Shown here piece by piece: positions 8,108 to 17,845 of a stretch of 64,000 nucleotides of DNA (position 1 is the first letter of the stretch; every line of letters begins with the position of its first letter). The notes beneath the pieces were generated by a model. That model worked only from the letters and a program-made list of their open reading frames with translations, ran no database searches and was not told where the DNA came from. The stretch comes from Comamonadaceae bacterium (GTDB lineage Bacteria > Pseudomonadota > Gammaproteobacteria > Burkholderiales > Burkholderiaceae_C). The position numbers were made by a program, and so were the translations under genes. The stretch covers positions 1 to 64,000 of the forward strand of contig CANJQN010000022.1 in assembly GCA_947476465.1 (NCBI GenBank), read 5' to 3'.

Positions 8108-10135
8108 ATGAAGGTATTTTTCCTGTCCTTGCCGCGGCCCGCCAAGATTCTGGCGGTCATGATGGTGGACGCTGTCCTGGCGCTGATCGCCACCTGGCTG
8201 GCCTTCTCGCTGCGGCTGGACACCCTGCATTTTCCGGTCGGCGACGAGCGCTGCGTCTACGCCCTGGCGCCCGCCCTGGCCATTCCCATCTTCGTGCGCA
8301 TGGGCCTGTACCGCGCCATCTTCCGCTACAGCGGCGCGGCCGCCATGGTGGCCACCATGCAGGCGGTCATTCTTTATGGCGCGCTGCTGTTCGTGTTGCT
8401 GCTGTGGCTGCGCCTGCCCAACGTCCCGCGCAGCACCGGGTTGCTGCAGCCGCTGCTGTTCCTGCTGATGGTGGCCTCCAGCCGCGCCGTGGCCCGCTTC
8501 TGGCTGGCCGACACCGGCTTCGTCAAGGGGGCGGCGCCCACGGGCCGACTGCTCATCTATGGCACCGACGGGCCGGGTGTTCAGACCGCCGAAGCCATCA
8601 TGCGCACCAAGCAATTCAAGCTGGTCGGCTTTGTCGACGAAGACCCGGTGAAAGTCGGCCGCAGCGTCAACGGCGTGCCGGTGGTCGGCCCCGGGCAGAT
8701 CCCCGAACTCGTGCGTGACCAGAGCGTCACCGACATCCTGCTGGCGCTGCCCAACGCCACCCGGACCGAGCGCAACGCCATCCTGGCCAGCTTGCGCAAG
8801 CTGCCGGTGCATGTGCGCACCGTGCCCGGCGTGGCCGAGTTGGCCAGCGGCCAGGTCACGGTGCAGGACCTGCAAGAGTTGGATATCGAAGACCTGCTGG
8901 GGCGCGATCCGGTCCTGCCCGACCCGCAACTGCTGGCGCGCAACCTGCTGGACAAGGTGGTGGCTGTCACGGGTGCCGGGGGCAGCATCGGCAGCGAGCT
9001 GTGCCGCCAGATCGTGTCCGCGCAGCCGCGCACGCTGCTGCTGATCGACCACAGCGAGTACGCGCTGTACGCCATCCATGCCGAGTTGCTGGCGTTGTGC
9101 GAGCAGCGCAAGCTGACGGTGCGGCTGGTCGCGCTGTTGGCCAGCGTCACCGACCCGGTGCGCATCGGGCAGATCTTTCAGGCGTTCGCGCCTGACACCG
9201 TCTACCACGCCGCCGCCTACAAGCATGTGCCGATGGTCGAGCACAACCCGGCGCTGGGCATCGTGAACAACGTCTTTGGCACACTGCACGTGGCCCGTGC
9301 CGCACTGGAGCACCGCGTCAGCCATTTCGTGCTGGTGTCCACCGACAAGGCGGTACGCCCCACCAATGTCATGGGCGCGAGCAAGCGCATGGCCGAGCTG
9401 GTGCTGCAGGCCCTGGCCGCGCGCGGCTCGGTGCCCTTCCCAGATGGCAGCGTGTCGCGGCTGGTGCAAAACCGCACTTGTTTTTGCATGGTGCGCTTTG
9501 GCAACGTGCTCGACTCCAGCGGCAGCGTGGTGCCGCTGTTTCGCAAGCAGCTGGCCAATGGCGGCCCGCTCACCGTCACCGATCCGCGGGTCACCCGCTA
9601 TTTCATGACCATCCCCGAGGCGGCGCAGCTGGTGCTGCAGGCCGGCGCCATGGCCCATGGTGGCGATGTGTTCGTGCTGGACATGGGTAAGCCGGTGCGC
9701 ATCATGGATCTGGCGCGCCGCATGGTCGAACTGTCTGGCCGCCGCCTGCGCGACGACGCTGACTTGGCGGGCGACATCGAGATCGTCATCACCGGGCTGC
9801 GCCCTGGCGAGAAGTTGTACGAAGAGCTGCTGATCGGCGACAACCCGGAAGGCACCCCGCACCCGCGCATCATGAAAGCGCGGGAGGACTTCGTGCCCTG
9901 GAACGAGTTGTCGGCCTCGCTCGACGCGCTGTGGAACGCGACCCAGCACAACGATGTGCACCGCATCCGCGACATCCTGTTGCAGCGGGTGAGCGGCTAC
10001 AGCAGCGACACCGGCATCGTCGACCACCTGGCGCTGGCCGGCGGCGGCGGCGACGGCCCCGACTCGCCGACAGGCGCCGCTGGCGGGGCGCCGGCCGAAG
10101 GCCAGGCAAGCCCCTTCCGGAGCTCCCGGGCTTGA
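8108..10135 (+). CDS. wbpM: Membrane-bound UDP-sugar 4,6-dehydratase (WbpM/PglF/CapD family)
   Basis: A 675-residue polysaccharide enzyme of the WbpM family. The first 130 residues contain about four membrane segments; a CoA-binding-like domain with GFVDEDPVKVG follows; from about residue 285 comes the SDR domain with VTGAGGSIGSEL. The active site is STDKAVRPTNVMGASK (about 410-427), where Met replaces the usual Tyr, as in WbpM and PglF. It makes UDP-4-keto-6-deoxy-GlcNAc, which can feed the PglE/LegC-type aminotransferase at 26314 and the SDR at 19096. The last 40 residues are Gly/Pro/Ser-rich and non-conserved. Confidence 0.93.
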   Translation: MKVFFLSLPRPAKILAVMMVDAVLALIATWLAFSLRLDTLHFPVGDERCVYALAPALAIPIFVRMGLYRAIFRYSGAAAMVATMQAVILYGALLFVLLLWLRLPNVPRSTGLLQPLLFLLMVASSRAVARFWLADTGFVKGAAPTGRLLIYGTDGPGVQTAEAIMRTKQFKLVGFVDEDPVKVGRSVNGVPVVGPGQIPELVRDQSVTDILLALPNATRTERNAILASLRKLPVHVRTVPGVAELASGQVTVQDLQELDIEDLLGRDPVLPDPQLLARNLLDKVVAVTGAGGSIGSELCRQIVSAQPRTLLLIDHSEYALYAIHAELLALCEQRKLTVRLVALLASVTDPVRIGQIFQAFAPDTVYHAAAYKHVPMVEHNPALGIVNNVFGTLHVARAALEHRVSHFVLVSTDKAVRPTNVMGASKRMAELVLQALAARGSVPFPDGSVSRLVQNRTCFCMVRFGNVLDSSGSVVPLFRKQLANGGPLTVTDPRVTRYFMTIPEAAQLVLQAGAMAHGGDVFVLDMGKPVRIMDLARRMVELSGRRLRDDADLAGDIEIVITGLRPGEKLYEELLIGDNPEGTPHPRIMKAREDFVPWNELSASLDALWNATQHNDVHRIRDILLQRVSGYSSDTGIVDHLALAGGGGDGPDSPTGAAGGAPAEGQASPFRSSRA

Positions 10136-10190
10136 GCGCGCTGGCCGCGCACATCAGCGACCGCGCCGCGCGGGCCAGCGGCGGCGCCTC

Positions 10191-11459
10191 ATGATGCGGG
10201 CCCGCCGCCTTGCCGGCACGGCCCTGGTCTATGTTGCCGCCAATGGCATCAGCGCCGGCCTGCCCTTCCTGATGATGCCGGTGCTCACCCGGGTCATGAG
10301 TCCGGCCGAGTACGGCCTGGCCGCCATGTTCTCGGTGATGGTCGCCATCTTCAGCGCGGTGACCGGCGTCAACACCTATGGCGCGGCGGGCATGCGCTAC
10401 TTCGACCGCAACACGCAGGACTTTCCCCGCTTCGTCGCAGGTTGCCTCGTCATCCTGGCCGCCAGCACGGCCGCCGTGCTGGCGGCGGTGCTGCTGCTGG
10501 CGCCCTGGCTGACCCGATGGACCCAGTTGCCGCTGCTGTGGTTGGCGGTGGCCGTGGTGGTGTCGGCGGCGCAGTTCGTCTTGCAATTGCAGCTGACGAT
10601 CTGGCAATCGGCCTCGCAGCCGTGGCGTTATGCCGCGCTCAAGGCCGCCCAGGCCGTGCTCGACGCCGTGGCCTCGCTCGGCCTGGTGCTGGTGCTGCGC
10701 GCCGGCTGGGAAGGCCGCGCCGGCGGCATCGCGCTCGCCAATGTGCTGGTCGCCCTGGCGTCCCTGGCGCTGCTGGTGGCCAGCCGTTGGGTGCGGTTTC
10801 CGACGGCGCGCGAAGACCTGCGTTCGGCACTGCGCTTTGGCACCCCCCTGGTACCCCACATCGCCAGCGGCATGGTGCTGGCGATGTTCGACCGCTTCCT
10901 GATCGGCAACACATTGGGCATGGCCGGCGTGGGCGTGTACATGGTGGCGGTGCAGGTGGGCATGGCCATGGGGCTGGTCACCGATGCCGTCAACCGGGCG
11001 TTCGCGCCCTGGCTGGTGTCCAGCATCAAGCAGCGCGACGACGCGCGCGACCTGCGCATCGTGCGCTTCACCTACGGCTATTTCGTCGTGCTGCTGCTGA
11101 CCGCCGCCGGGGTCGCGGCCTTCGCCGCGCCGCTGCTGGACCTGCTCACCGGCAGCGGCTACGCCGAGGCCGCGCCGGCCATTCCCTACATCGCGCTGGG
11201 CTATGCCTTTGGCGGCATGTACTACATGGTCACCAACTACGTGTTCTACGCCGGGCGCACCGGCGCGCTGGCCACGGTCACCTTCGTCTCTGGCGCGGTC
11301 AACGTGGTGGCGGCCTTGATTCTCGTGCGCAGCAACGGCCTGGTCGGCGCCGCGCAGGCGGCTGTGATCGGCAAGGCGGTGCTGTTCGCCGCCACCTGGT
11401 GGCTCAGCGATCGCTGCCACCCGATGCCCTGGGGCCGGGCCTTGAGGCGGCGCGCATGA
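10191..11459 (+). CDS. Polysaccharide flippase (Wzx-like)
   Basis: A 422-residue integral membrane protein with about twelve hydrophobic segments, in the oligosaccharide flippase/MATE-like superfamily. The start reads MMRARRLAGTALVYVAANGISAGLPFLMMPVLTRV, broken here for length: the conserved features are a basic N-terminus and the PVLTRVMSPAEYG stretch typical of Wzx. It would move undecaprenyl-linked repeat units across the inner membrane. The start at 10191 or 10194 (ATGATG) is equally possible. The stop overlaps the polymerase start by ATGA. Confidence 0.88.
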   Translation: MMRARRLAGTALVYVAANGISAGLPFLMMPVLTRVMSPAEYGLAAMFSVMVAIFSAVTGVNTYGAAGMRYFDRNTQDFPRFVAGCLVILAASTAAVLAAVLLLAPWLTRWTQLPLLWLAVAVVVSAAQFVLQLQLTIWQSASQPWRYAALKAAQAVLDAVASLGLVLVLRAGWEGRAGGIALANVLVALASLALLVASRWVRFPTAREDLRSALRFGTPLVPHIASGMVLAMFDRFLIGNTLGMAGVGVYMVAVQVGMAMGLVTDAVNRAFAPWLVSSIKQRDDARDLRIVRFTYGYFVVLLLTAAGVAAFAAPLLDLLTGSGYAEAAPAIPYIALGYAFGGMYYMVTNYVFYAGRTGALATVTFVSGAVNVVAALILVRSNGLVGAAQAAVIGKAVLFAATWWLSDRCHPMPWGRALRRRA

Positions 11460-12604
11460 GCGTTCTCCAACCTGGCGCGATCGCATCGCGGACGCTGCCC
11501 GCGGCCCCATCGCAACGGCTGTCACCGCTGCACGTGCTGGCCGGTGTGCTGCTCGGGCTGCCCGTGTCGTACCCCGACGTGCCCTACTACTGGGCGGCCT
11601 TCGCGGTCATGGTCATCGCGCTGTTCACCACGCCCTTGGACCGCCTGAACCGCAGCCCGGGCCTCGCGCTGTGCGTGTTGGCCCTGTGCGGCGTGGCCAC
11701 GCTGTCGAACCTGCTCAGCCCCTATGCCTATGTGCGCGAGCCGGCGCGATTTCTCACCAGCAGCGTGTTCTACCTGTTCTTCATGGTCGGCCTGCTGGCC
11801 TGGGACCGGGCGCGCGAGCTCATGGCCGGGCTGGCGGCGGCCATTCTTTTGCAGGCGCTGGCGGTGCTGGCCTTGTCGGTGGTCAAGTTCAGATGGTCAG
11901 TGGGCGTGTTGAACTGGACGGTGCCCGAGCTGCGCCTGTGGGGCAGCCCTTGGTTCCCCGATTGGCCCAACTTCTACGCCATCTTGCTGTCCACCGGCTT
12001 CCTGCTGTTTCTGCTGCATTACCGCCGGTGGCTGCCAGCTGGCATTTGCATGGCGGCGGGCATTCTCACCACGTCGCGTTCGGTCTATCTGGCGCTGGCC
12101 ATCGGCATCGCCTGGCTGGCCCTGTCCGGGCGTGGGCTGCGTGGCGTGCTGCGGGCAGTCGGGGTGGCGGCCATCACGGTGCTGGCGGCCATGGCGCTGG
12201 TGCGGGTGCTGGCCGGCGCCGACGGCCTGGGCGAGCTCATTGAGCGCATGAGCGTGTTGTCCGACCGCGAGGAGATCTGGGCCAGCAGCCTGCGCTTGTT
12301 CACGCACAATCCCTGGTTGGGTTTGGGCGGTGTCACGTTGGACGAAAGCGTGGGGCATACTGGCCATGCCTCGTTCCACAATTCGTTCGCCGAGGTGCTG
12401 GTGCGCCATGGCGTGATCGGCTTCGCTTTGTACCTGGCACTGTTGTCCATCTATGCCACGCGTGTGCGAGCCGGCCATGCCGGCTGTGCCGTCTTGCTGT
12501 TCTACCTGCTGACGGCCTTGTTCCAGAACACCTTGCGCCATCCTCATTTCTTCATGATGTTCTCGTTCTTCGCCATTGCGGCCATCCCGAAGGCTCGCGA
12601 ATGA
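11456..12604 (+). CDS. O-antigen ligase/polymerase family protein (Wzy or WaaL-like)
   Basis: A 382-residue membrane protein with about ten hydrophobic segments and a long periplasmic loop, as in the Wzy_C/WaaL family. The loop holds NPWLGLGG and HNSFAEVLVRHGVIG, the typical ligase-domain signatures. Its place between Wzx and a glycosyltransferase-like gene, with Wzz at the cluster end, favours the polymerase role, but ligase cannot be excluded. It overlaps both neighbours by ATGA. Confidence 0.85.
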   Translation: MSVLQPGAIASRTLPAAPSQRLSPLHVLAGVLLGLPVSYPDVPYYWAAFAVMVIALFTTPLDRLNRSPGLALCVLALCGVATLSNLLSPYAYVREPARFLTSSVFYLFFMVGLLAWDRARELMAGLAAAILLQALAVLALSVVKFRWSVGVLNWTVPELRLWGSPWFPDWPNFYAILLSTGFLLFLLHYRRWLPAGICMAAGILTTSRSVYLALAIGIAWLALSGRGLRGVLRAVGVAAITVLAAMALVRVLAGADGLGELIERMSVLSDREEIWASSLRLFTHNPWLGLGGVTLDESVGHTGHASFHNSFAEVLVRHGVIGFALYLALLSIYATRVRAGHAGCAVLLFYLLTALFQNTLRHPHFFMMFSFFAIAAIPKARE

Positions 12605-14037
12605 CCGTTGACCGCGTCATCCGCCAGGACGGCGCCGAGGTCTCGCTTGAACAGTTGTCGGGCGAGGTCTCGGCCAGTCTGTTCCAGACCGACAAGCACT
12701 ACGCTTTGTGCGCCGAGGTGGCCGGCGCGCAAGTGACCGACGAGGGCGTCTACAAGGTGCTGCACAACTTGCTGGCGCTCAAGTCACGCGTGCTGATGGG
12801 GCTGAGCGCGCTGTTGGCTGAGCCCGAGCTGGGCCTGCCGCCACCACGCCAGGTGGTGTTGTCGCCCGCGCTGGTGCGGGCCGTGGGCCAGACGCTGTCG
12901 GCCCGCGGCATCGAGGTCGTGCCGCTGCCCCAGGACACGCCCTTGCTGCCGCGCTCGGTGGCCGTGGCCTTTTTCCTGAAGGCGGTGCTGCATCGCCTGT
13001 ATCGGCTGGTGGCCCGCCCGTTGTTGGCCGGCGTGCCGATGGTGCGCGCCTGGGTCGACGTCACCGACGTGATGTACGGCCAGCTGTACGAGCGCGCGCA
13101 GGTGCGCGTCTTTCCCTTTTCGCACGGCATGCGCCGCCAGCTCGCCTATGTGCGCAGCCTGGGCCGGCGCGGTGTGCGTTGGTCTTTTGACGGAGTTCCT
13201 TTTCGCGTGGCCGACGCGTTGGCGGCGCTGTTGGCACCCGGCGCCACGCGCCATCTGCGGCTGGCCCGCGCCGAGTGGCAGGCCTATGACCGCTTCGGCC
13301 GCGAGCTGCTGCGCGCCGGCGTGAAGGAGCTGTATTCGAGCGACGAGTACGAGGTCGGCGCGGTGGCCGCTGGCGCGCGCCTGCGCCAGGGCGGCGCGGC
13401 CTACGTGAACACCGCGCATGGCATCGGCCTGTACTGCCCGCAGGTGGCCTACACGCGCTTCGAGTACATCAACGACTACCAGGCCGCGTTCTACCGCCGC
13501 ATGGGCAACCCGATGGCGTTGCAAAAGCGCGAGAAGATGAACTCGCGCCTGCCCTTCGAGCGCAACGAGCTGGAGCAGGCCGACCCCCTGGCCCTGGTCT
13601 ATGTGCACCAGAACTTCGAGGCCTACAACCTGCCCTCGGAGCGGGCGGCGCAAGATCGCATCATGGGCGCGCTGTCGCCGCTGGCGCGCAGCCTGGGCCT
13701 GCAGGCCGTGCTCAAGCTGCACCCGAACACGCCGCCCGCCCGCTTTCGCGCCGACCTGCCCGCGGACGTGCGCGTTGCCGGCCGCTGGGACGAGTTGTGC
13801 GGCCTGCGGCCGGTGTTCCTCACGATCTACTCCACCGCCTACTACGAGCTCGCGCCAGTGGCGCCGGTGCTCGTGTACCGCGCGCCGACCTACAGCCCGC
13901 AGGTCTACCTCGACGGCGAGTTCCAGACCTTCGACGTGTCAGACCTGGCCGAGCGGGTGGCGCCTTTGAGAGACCGGGCCACCTGGGCCGCCCTGGTCGA
14001 TCGGCAGTGGCAAAGCCTTCAAGGGGTTCCCGCATGA
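12601..14037 (+). CDS. Unrecognised protein, candidate GT-B glycosyltransferase for a nonulosonic acid
   Basis: A 478-residue soluble protein without a familiar family signature. Three points suggest a GT-B fold transferase of the sialyltransferase type: LKLHPNTP with HP at residues 374-375, TIYSTAYYE with ST at 411-412, and an earlier YSSDEYEVGAVA. HP and S(S/T) motifs about 40 residues apart are known from bacterial sialyltransferase families. The cluster also encodes a CMP-nonulosonate pathway but no other obvious transferase for it. Overlaps of four bases with wzy and of four bases with the acetyltransferase gene show translational coupling. Function is inferred; a CDP-glycerol-type transferase is an alternative. 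Confidence 0.6.
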   Translation: MTVDRVIRQDGAEVSLEQLSGEVSASLFQTDKHYALCAEVAGAQVTDEGVYKVLHNLLALKSRVLMGLSALLAEPELGLPPPRQVVLSPALVRAVGQTLSARGIEVVPLPQDTPLLPRSVAVAFFLKAVLHRLYRLVARPLLAGVPMVRAWVDVTDVMYGQLYERAQVRVFPFSHGMRRQLAYVRSLGRRGVRWSFDGVPFRVADALAALLAPGATRHLRLARAEWQAYDRFGRELLRAGVKELYSSDEYEVGAVAAGARLRQGGAAYVNTAHGIGLYCPQVAYTRFEYINDYQAAFYRRMGNPMALQKREKMNSRLPFERNELEQADPLALVYVHQNFEAYNLPSERAAQDRIMGALSPLARSLGLQAVLKLHPNTPPARFRADLPADVRVAGRWDELCGLRPVFLTIYSTAYYELAPVAPVLVYRAPTYSPQVYLDGEFQTFDVSDLAERVAPLRDRATWAALVDRQWQSLQGVPA

Positions 14038-14543
14038 TCAAGAAGCTGCTCGTGTGGCTGCTGACGCAATACCAGTTGCGCGTGCTGTACCGGTTTCGCA
14101 GTGTCGGCCGCAACATCCGTCTGGACAAGAGCCTGTTCATCTACCCACATCGGGTCAGCTTGGGCGATGACGTCTTCATTGGCCGCTACAGTTTTCTCGA
14201 CGGCGACATCGAGATCGGCAACGGTGTCATGCTGGCCGGCTCGGTGGCCATCGTGGGGGGCGACCATGTCTTCCGGGAGGTGGGCGTGCCCTTGTTCGCC
14301 TCCCCGCGCGAGCATTGGAACAAGACCGTGGTGGGCGACGACGCCTGGATCGGCCACGGCGCCACCGTGCTCAATGGCCGGACCATCGGCCGCGGCGCCA
14401 TCGTGGCCGCCGGCTCGGTGGTCACGCAGGACGTGCCGCCCTATGCCATCGTGGCCGGCAACCCGGCGCGGGTGGTGGCGCAGCGGTTTGAACCATCTGA
14501 ACAGGCCCGCCACGAGCAGGCCCTCAGAGCCCATCGAAGATAA
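14034..14543 (+). CDS. Left-handed beta-helix O-acetyltransferase
   Basis: A 169-residue hexapeptide-repeat acyltransferase. The repeats run through residues 25-140 (IRLDKSLFIYPHRVSLGDDV, IEIGNGVMLAGSVAIVGGDH in part), ending with the standard closure VTQDVPPYAIVAGNPARVV. It probably transfers an acetyl group from acetyl-CoA to a sugar of the repeat unit. It sits between the candidate transferase and capE. Confidence 0.88.
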   Translation: MIKKLLVWLLTQYQLRVLYRFRSVGRNIRLDKSLFIYPHRVSLGDDVFIGRYSFLDGDIEIGNGVMLAGSVAIVGGDHVFREVGVPLFASPREHWNKTVVGDDAWIGHGATVLNGRTIGRGAIVAAGSVVTQDVPPYAIVAGNPARVVAQRFEPSEQARHEQALRAHRR

Positions 14544-14555
14544 TCTTTAGTCCTC

Positions 14556-15587
14556 ATGAGCTTCACGCACAAGACCCTGTTGGTGACCGGCGGCACTGGT
14601 TCGTTTGGCGCCGCCATCCTGGAGCGCTTCCTTTGCACCGACATCGGCGAGATCCGTGTCTTCAGCCGCGACGAGAAGAAGCAGGACGACATGCGCAAGC
14701 GCTTTTCCAGCGACAAGCTCAAGTTCTACCTGGGCGACGTGCGCGACCCAGCCAGCCTGCTGGCGGCCACGCGCGGGGTCGACTACATCTTTCATGCGGC
14801 GGCGCTCAAGCAGGTGCCCTCGTGTGAGTTCCATCCGATGGAAGCCGTCAAGACCAACGTCATCGGCACCGAGAACATGCTGGAGGCGGCCATTGCCAAC
14901 CAGGTGCGGCGCGTGGTGTGCCTGTCCACCGACAAGGCGGTCTACCCGATCAACGCTATGGGCATCAGCAAGGCACTGATGGAAAAGGTGATGGTCGCCA
15001 AGTCGCGCGCCAGCGGCGGCACCGTGATGTGCGGCACGCGCTACGGCAACGTCATGGCCTCGCGCGGCTCGGTCATCCCCCTGTTCGTCGAGCAGCTGCT
15101 GGCGGGAAAGCCGCTCACCGTCACCGACCCGGGCATGACCCGCTTCATGATGACGCTGGAAGACGCGGTCGACCTGGTGCTGTACGCTTTCGAGCACGGC
15201 GACAGCGGCGACATCTTCGTGCAGAAGGCGCCCGCGGCCACCATCGAGGTGCTGGTGCAGGCCTTGCTCGAGCTGTTCGAGCGGCCGCAGCATCCGGTGA
15301 ACGTGATCGGCACCCGCCACGGCGAGAAGCTGTACGAGGCGCTGCTCTCGCGCGAGGAAATGGCGTGCGCGCAAGACCGGGGCGATTATTTCCGCGTGCC
15401 GCCCGACCTGCGCGATTTGAACTACGGCAAGTTCGTCGAGCAGGGCGAGCGCCGCATCAGCGAGAGCACCGACTACAACTCGCACAACACCCAGCGCCTC
15501 GATGTCGAGGGCATGAAGGCCCTGCTGCTGCGCCTGGATTTCATCCGCGACTTGCGGGACGGCAAGCCCGCCCGCCCGGTGGAGTGA
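14556..15587 (+). CDS. fnlA: UDP-GlcNAc 4,6-dehydratase/5-epimerase (CapE/FnlA/WbjB)
   Basis: A 343-residue SDR enzyme that starts L-FucNAc synthesis by dehydrating UDP-GlcNAc and inverting C5. It has VTGGTGSFG at residues 10-18, the phrase FSRDEKKQ, HAAALKQVPSCE, and an SMK active site in STDKAVYPINAMGISK near residues 123-139. With capF and capG directly downstream the assignment to UDP-L-FucNAc is strong. Confidence 0.93.
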   Translation: MSFTHKTLLVTGGTGSFGAAILERFLCTDIGEIRVFSRDEKKQDDMRKRFSSDKLKFYLGDVRDPASLLAATRGVDYIFHAAALKQVPSCEFHPMEAVKTNVIGTENMLEAAIANQVRRVVCLSTDKAVYPINAMGISKALMEKVMVAKSRASGGTVMCGTRYGNVMASRGSVIPLFVEQLLAGKPLTVTDPGMTRFMMTLEDAVDLVLYAFEHGDSGDIFVQKAPAATIEVLVQALLELFERPQHPVNVIGTRHGEKLYEALLSREEMACAQDRGDYFRVPPDLRDLNYGKFVEQGERRISESTDYNSHNTQRLDVEGMKALLLRLDFIRDLRDGKPARPVE

Positions 15588-15592
15588 CGCAC

Positions 15593-16708
15593 ATGAAGCT
15601 GCTGATCACCGGCGCGGACGGCTTCATCGGCCAGAACCTGCGCGCGCATTTTCGGGAGCGCCCCGACATCACCGTGCTGGCGCTCACCCGCGCTTCCACC
15701 GAGGCCGACTGGGCCAGCGCCGTGCGCGAGGCCGACGCCGTGTTCCACCTGGCCGGCGTCAATCGCCCGCCAGACCCGGCCGATTTCGCGGTGGGCAACC
15801 GCGAACTCACCGCCCACCTGTGCCAGCTGCTGCGACAGGCCGGCCGTGCCGTGCCCCTGCTGTACGCCTCGTCAACCCAGGCCGAGCGCGACAACCCCTA
15901 TGGCCGCAGCAAACGCGAGGCTGAGCAACTGCTGCTGGCCCACGCCGGCGCCACCGGCGCGCCGCTGCACATCCATCGCCTGCCCAACGTGTTTGGCAAG
16001 TGGTGCCGCCCCAACTACAACTCGGCGGTCGCCACCTTCTGCCACAACATCGCGCGAGGCCTGCCGATCCAGGTGAACGATCCGGCGGCCCCGCTCACTC
16101 TGGTCTATATCGACGACGTGGTGCAGGCCTTTGTGGCCCTGCTGCAGGCCCAGCCCGGCGACACGCCGCAACGCAAGGTGCAGCCGCACTACACGCTGAC
16201 CGTGGGCGATCTGGCCCGCCACCTGGAGAGCTTTCGGGACTGCCGCAGCAGCCTCACGCCGGGCGCGGTCGGCACCGGCCTGCTGCGTGCGCTGTACGCC
16301 ACCTACGTGAGCTACCTGCCCACCGAGCAGTTCGCCTACGACATTCCCAAGTACGGCGACGCGCGCGGGGTGTTTGTGGAAATACTCAAGACACCCGACG
16401 CCGGGCAGTTTTCTTACTTCACCGCGCACCCGGGCATTACCCGCGGCGGCCACTACCACCACACCAAGACCGAAAAATTCCTGGTGCTCAAGGGCCGTGC
16501 CCACTTCGGTTTTAGGCATTTGGTCACCGGCGAATTTTTCGAGCTGTTGACCGAAGGCGAGCATCCGCGCATGGTCGAGACGGTGCCGGGCTGGTCGCAC
16601 GACATCACCAATGTGGGGGACGCTGAAATGGTGGTCATGGTGTGGGCCAATGAAGTCTTTGACCGCGCCCGCCCTGATACCTTCACGTTTCCCGTGGGAC
16701 ACGCATGA
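15593..16708 (+). CDS. fnlB: UDP-2-acetamido-2,6-dideoxy-hexulose 4-reductase/epimerase (CapF/FnlB/WbjC)
   Basis: A 371-residue two-domain enzyme, second in UDP-L-FucNAc synthesis. The N-terminal 245 residues are an SDR domain (LITGADGFIGQNL, YGRSK). The C-terminal 120 residues are a cupin (GHYHHTKTEKFLVLKG, HDITNVGD), as in CapF, where the cupin does the C3 epimerisation and the SDR domain the C4 reduction. ATG at 15593 follows the capE stop by five bases and its own stop overlaps capG. Confidence 0.94.
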   Translation: MKLLITGADGFIGQNLRAHFRERPDITVLALTRASTEADWASAVREADAVFHLAGVNRPPDPADFAVGNRELTAHLCQLLRQAGRAVPLLYASSTQAERDNPYGRSKREAEQLLLAHAGATGAPLHIHRLPNVFGKWCRPNYNSAVATFCHNIARGLPIQVNDPAAPLTLVYIDDVVQAFVALLQAQPGDTPQRKVQPHYTLTVGDLARHLESFRDCRSSLTPGAVGTGLLRALYATYVSYLPTEQFAYDIPKYGDARGVFVEILKTPDAGQFSYFTAHPGITRGGHYHHTKTEKFLVLKGRAHFGFRHLVTGEFFELLTEGEHPRMVETVPGWSHDITNVGDAEMVVMVWANEVFDRARPDTFTFPVGHA

Positions 16709-17838
16709 AAAAGCTCAAGGTCATGACGGTGGTCGGCACGCGGCCCGAGATCATCCGGCTGTCGCGGGTGATGGCCAGGCTCGACCAGTACTGCGATCAC
16801 GTGCTGGTGCACACCGGCCAGAACTACGACTACGAGCTCAACGAGATCTTCTTCCAGGACCTGCAGGTGCGCCGGCCCGACCACTTCCTGCAGGCCGCTG
16901 GTGCCAGCGGGGCCGAGACCATCGGCAAGGTGATCATCGCGGTCGACCCGGTGCTGGCGCAGGAGCAGCCCGACGCGGTGCTGATCCTCGGTGACACCAA
17001 CAGCTGCATGGCGGCCATTGCGGCCAAGCGGCGCAAGATTCCGGTCTTTCACATGGAGGCCGGCAACCGCTGCTTCGACCAGCGCGTGCCCGAGGAGATC
17101 AACCGCCGTATCGTCGACCACACCGCCGACATCAACCTCACCTACAGCAGCATTGCCCGCGAATACCTGCTGCGCGAGGGGCTGCCGCCCGACATGGTCA
17201 TCAAGACCGGCAGCCCGATGTTTGAGGTGCTCACGCACTACCGCGAGGGCATTGCGGCGTCCGACGTGCTGCAGCGCATGGGCCTTTCGGCCGGCGGCTA
17301 CTTCGTGGTCAGTGCCCACCGCGAGGAGAACATCGAGTCGGACCGCAACTTCGGCAAGCTGGTCGAGGTGCTCAACGCGGTGGCGCAAGCCTGGGACCTG
17401 CCAGTGATTGTCTCGACCCACCCGCGCACCCGCAAGCGCATCGAAGCCACCGGCGCCACCTTCCATCCGCGCGTGCAATTGCTAAAGCCCCTGGGTTTTC
17501 TCGACTACGTGAAGCTGCAGCAAGACGCGCGCGCCGTGCTGTCCGACAGCGGCACCATCTCCGAGGAATCGTCCATCCTCAACTTCCCAGCACTCAACCT
17601 GCGCGAGGCGCACGAGCGCCCCGAGGCCATGGAAGAGGCGTCGGTGATGATGGTCGGCCTGGAGACCCAGCGCGTGCTGCAGGCGCTGGCCCTGCTGGCC
17701 GACCAGCCACGCGGCGAGCAGCGCCTGCTGCGCCCTGTGGCCGACTACAGCACGCCCAATGTCTCGGACAAGGTGGTGCGCCTGATCCACAGCTACACCG
17801 ACTACGTCAACCGCGTGGTCTGGCGCAAGCCAAGCTGA
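16705..17838 (+). CDS. fnlC: Non-hydrolysing UDP-sugar 2-epimerase (CapG/FnlC/WbjD)
   Basis: A 377-residue WecB-type epimerase. The start KVMTVVGTRPEIIRL, the stretch HTGQNYD, GDTNS, HMEAGNRCFDQRVPEE and the C-terminal SDSGTISEESS are family hallmarks. In this trio it inverts C2 to give UDP-L-FucNAc. WecB itself (UDP-ManNAc formation) is the main alternative, but the capEF context and HMEAGNRCFD are typical of the FucNAc enzyme. Confidence 0.92.
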   Translation: MKKLKVMTVVGTRPEIIRLSRVMARLDQYCDHVLVHTGQNYDYELNEIFFQDLQVRRPDHFLQAAGASGAETIGKVIIAVDPVLAQEQPDAVLILGDTNSCMAAIAAKRRKIPVFHMEAGNRCFDQRVPEEINRRIVDHTADINLTYSSIAREYLLREGLPPDMVIKTGSPMFEVLTHYREGIAASDVLQRMGLSAGGYFVVSAHREENIESDRNFGKLVEVLNAVAQAWDLPVIVSTHPRTRKRIEATGATFHPRVQLLKPLGFLDYVKLQQDARAVLSDSGTISEESSILNFPALNLREAHERPEAMEEASVMMVGLETQRVLQALALLADQPRGEQRLLRPVADYSTPNVSDKVVRLIHSYTDYVNRVVWRKPS

Positions 17839-17845
17839 GCTGAGC

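Noticed and set aside
8039..10027. A 662-codon minus-strand frame opposite wbpM
   Set aside because: Rich in His, Gln and Arg as expected for the complement of GC-rich coding sequence; no domain seen.
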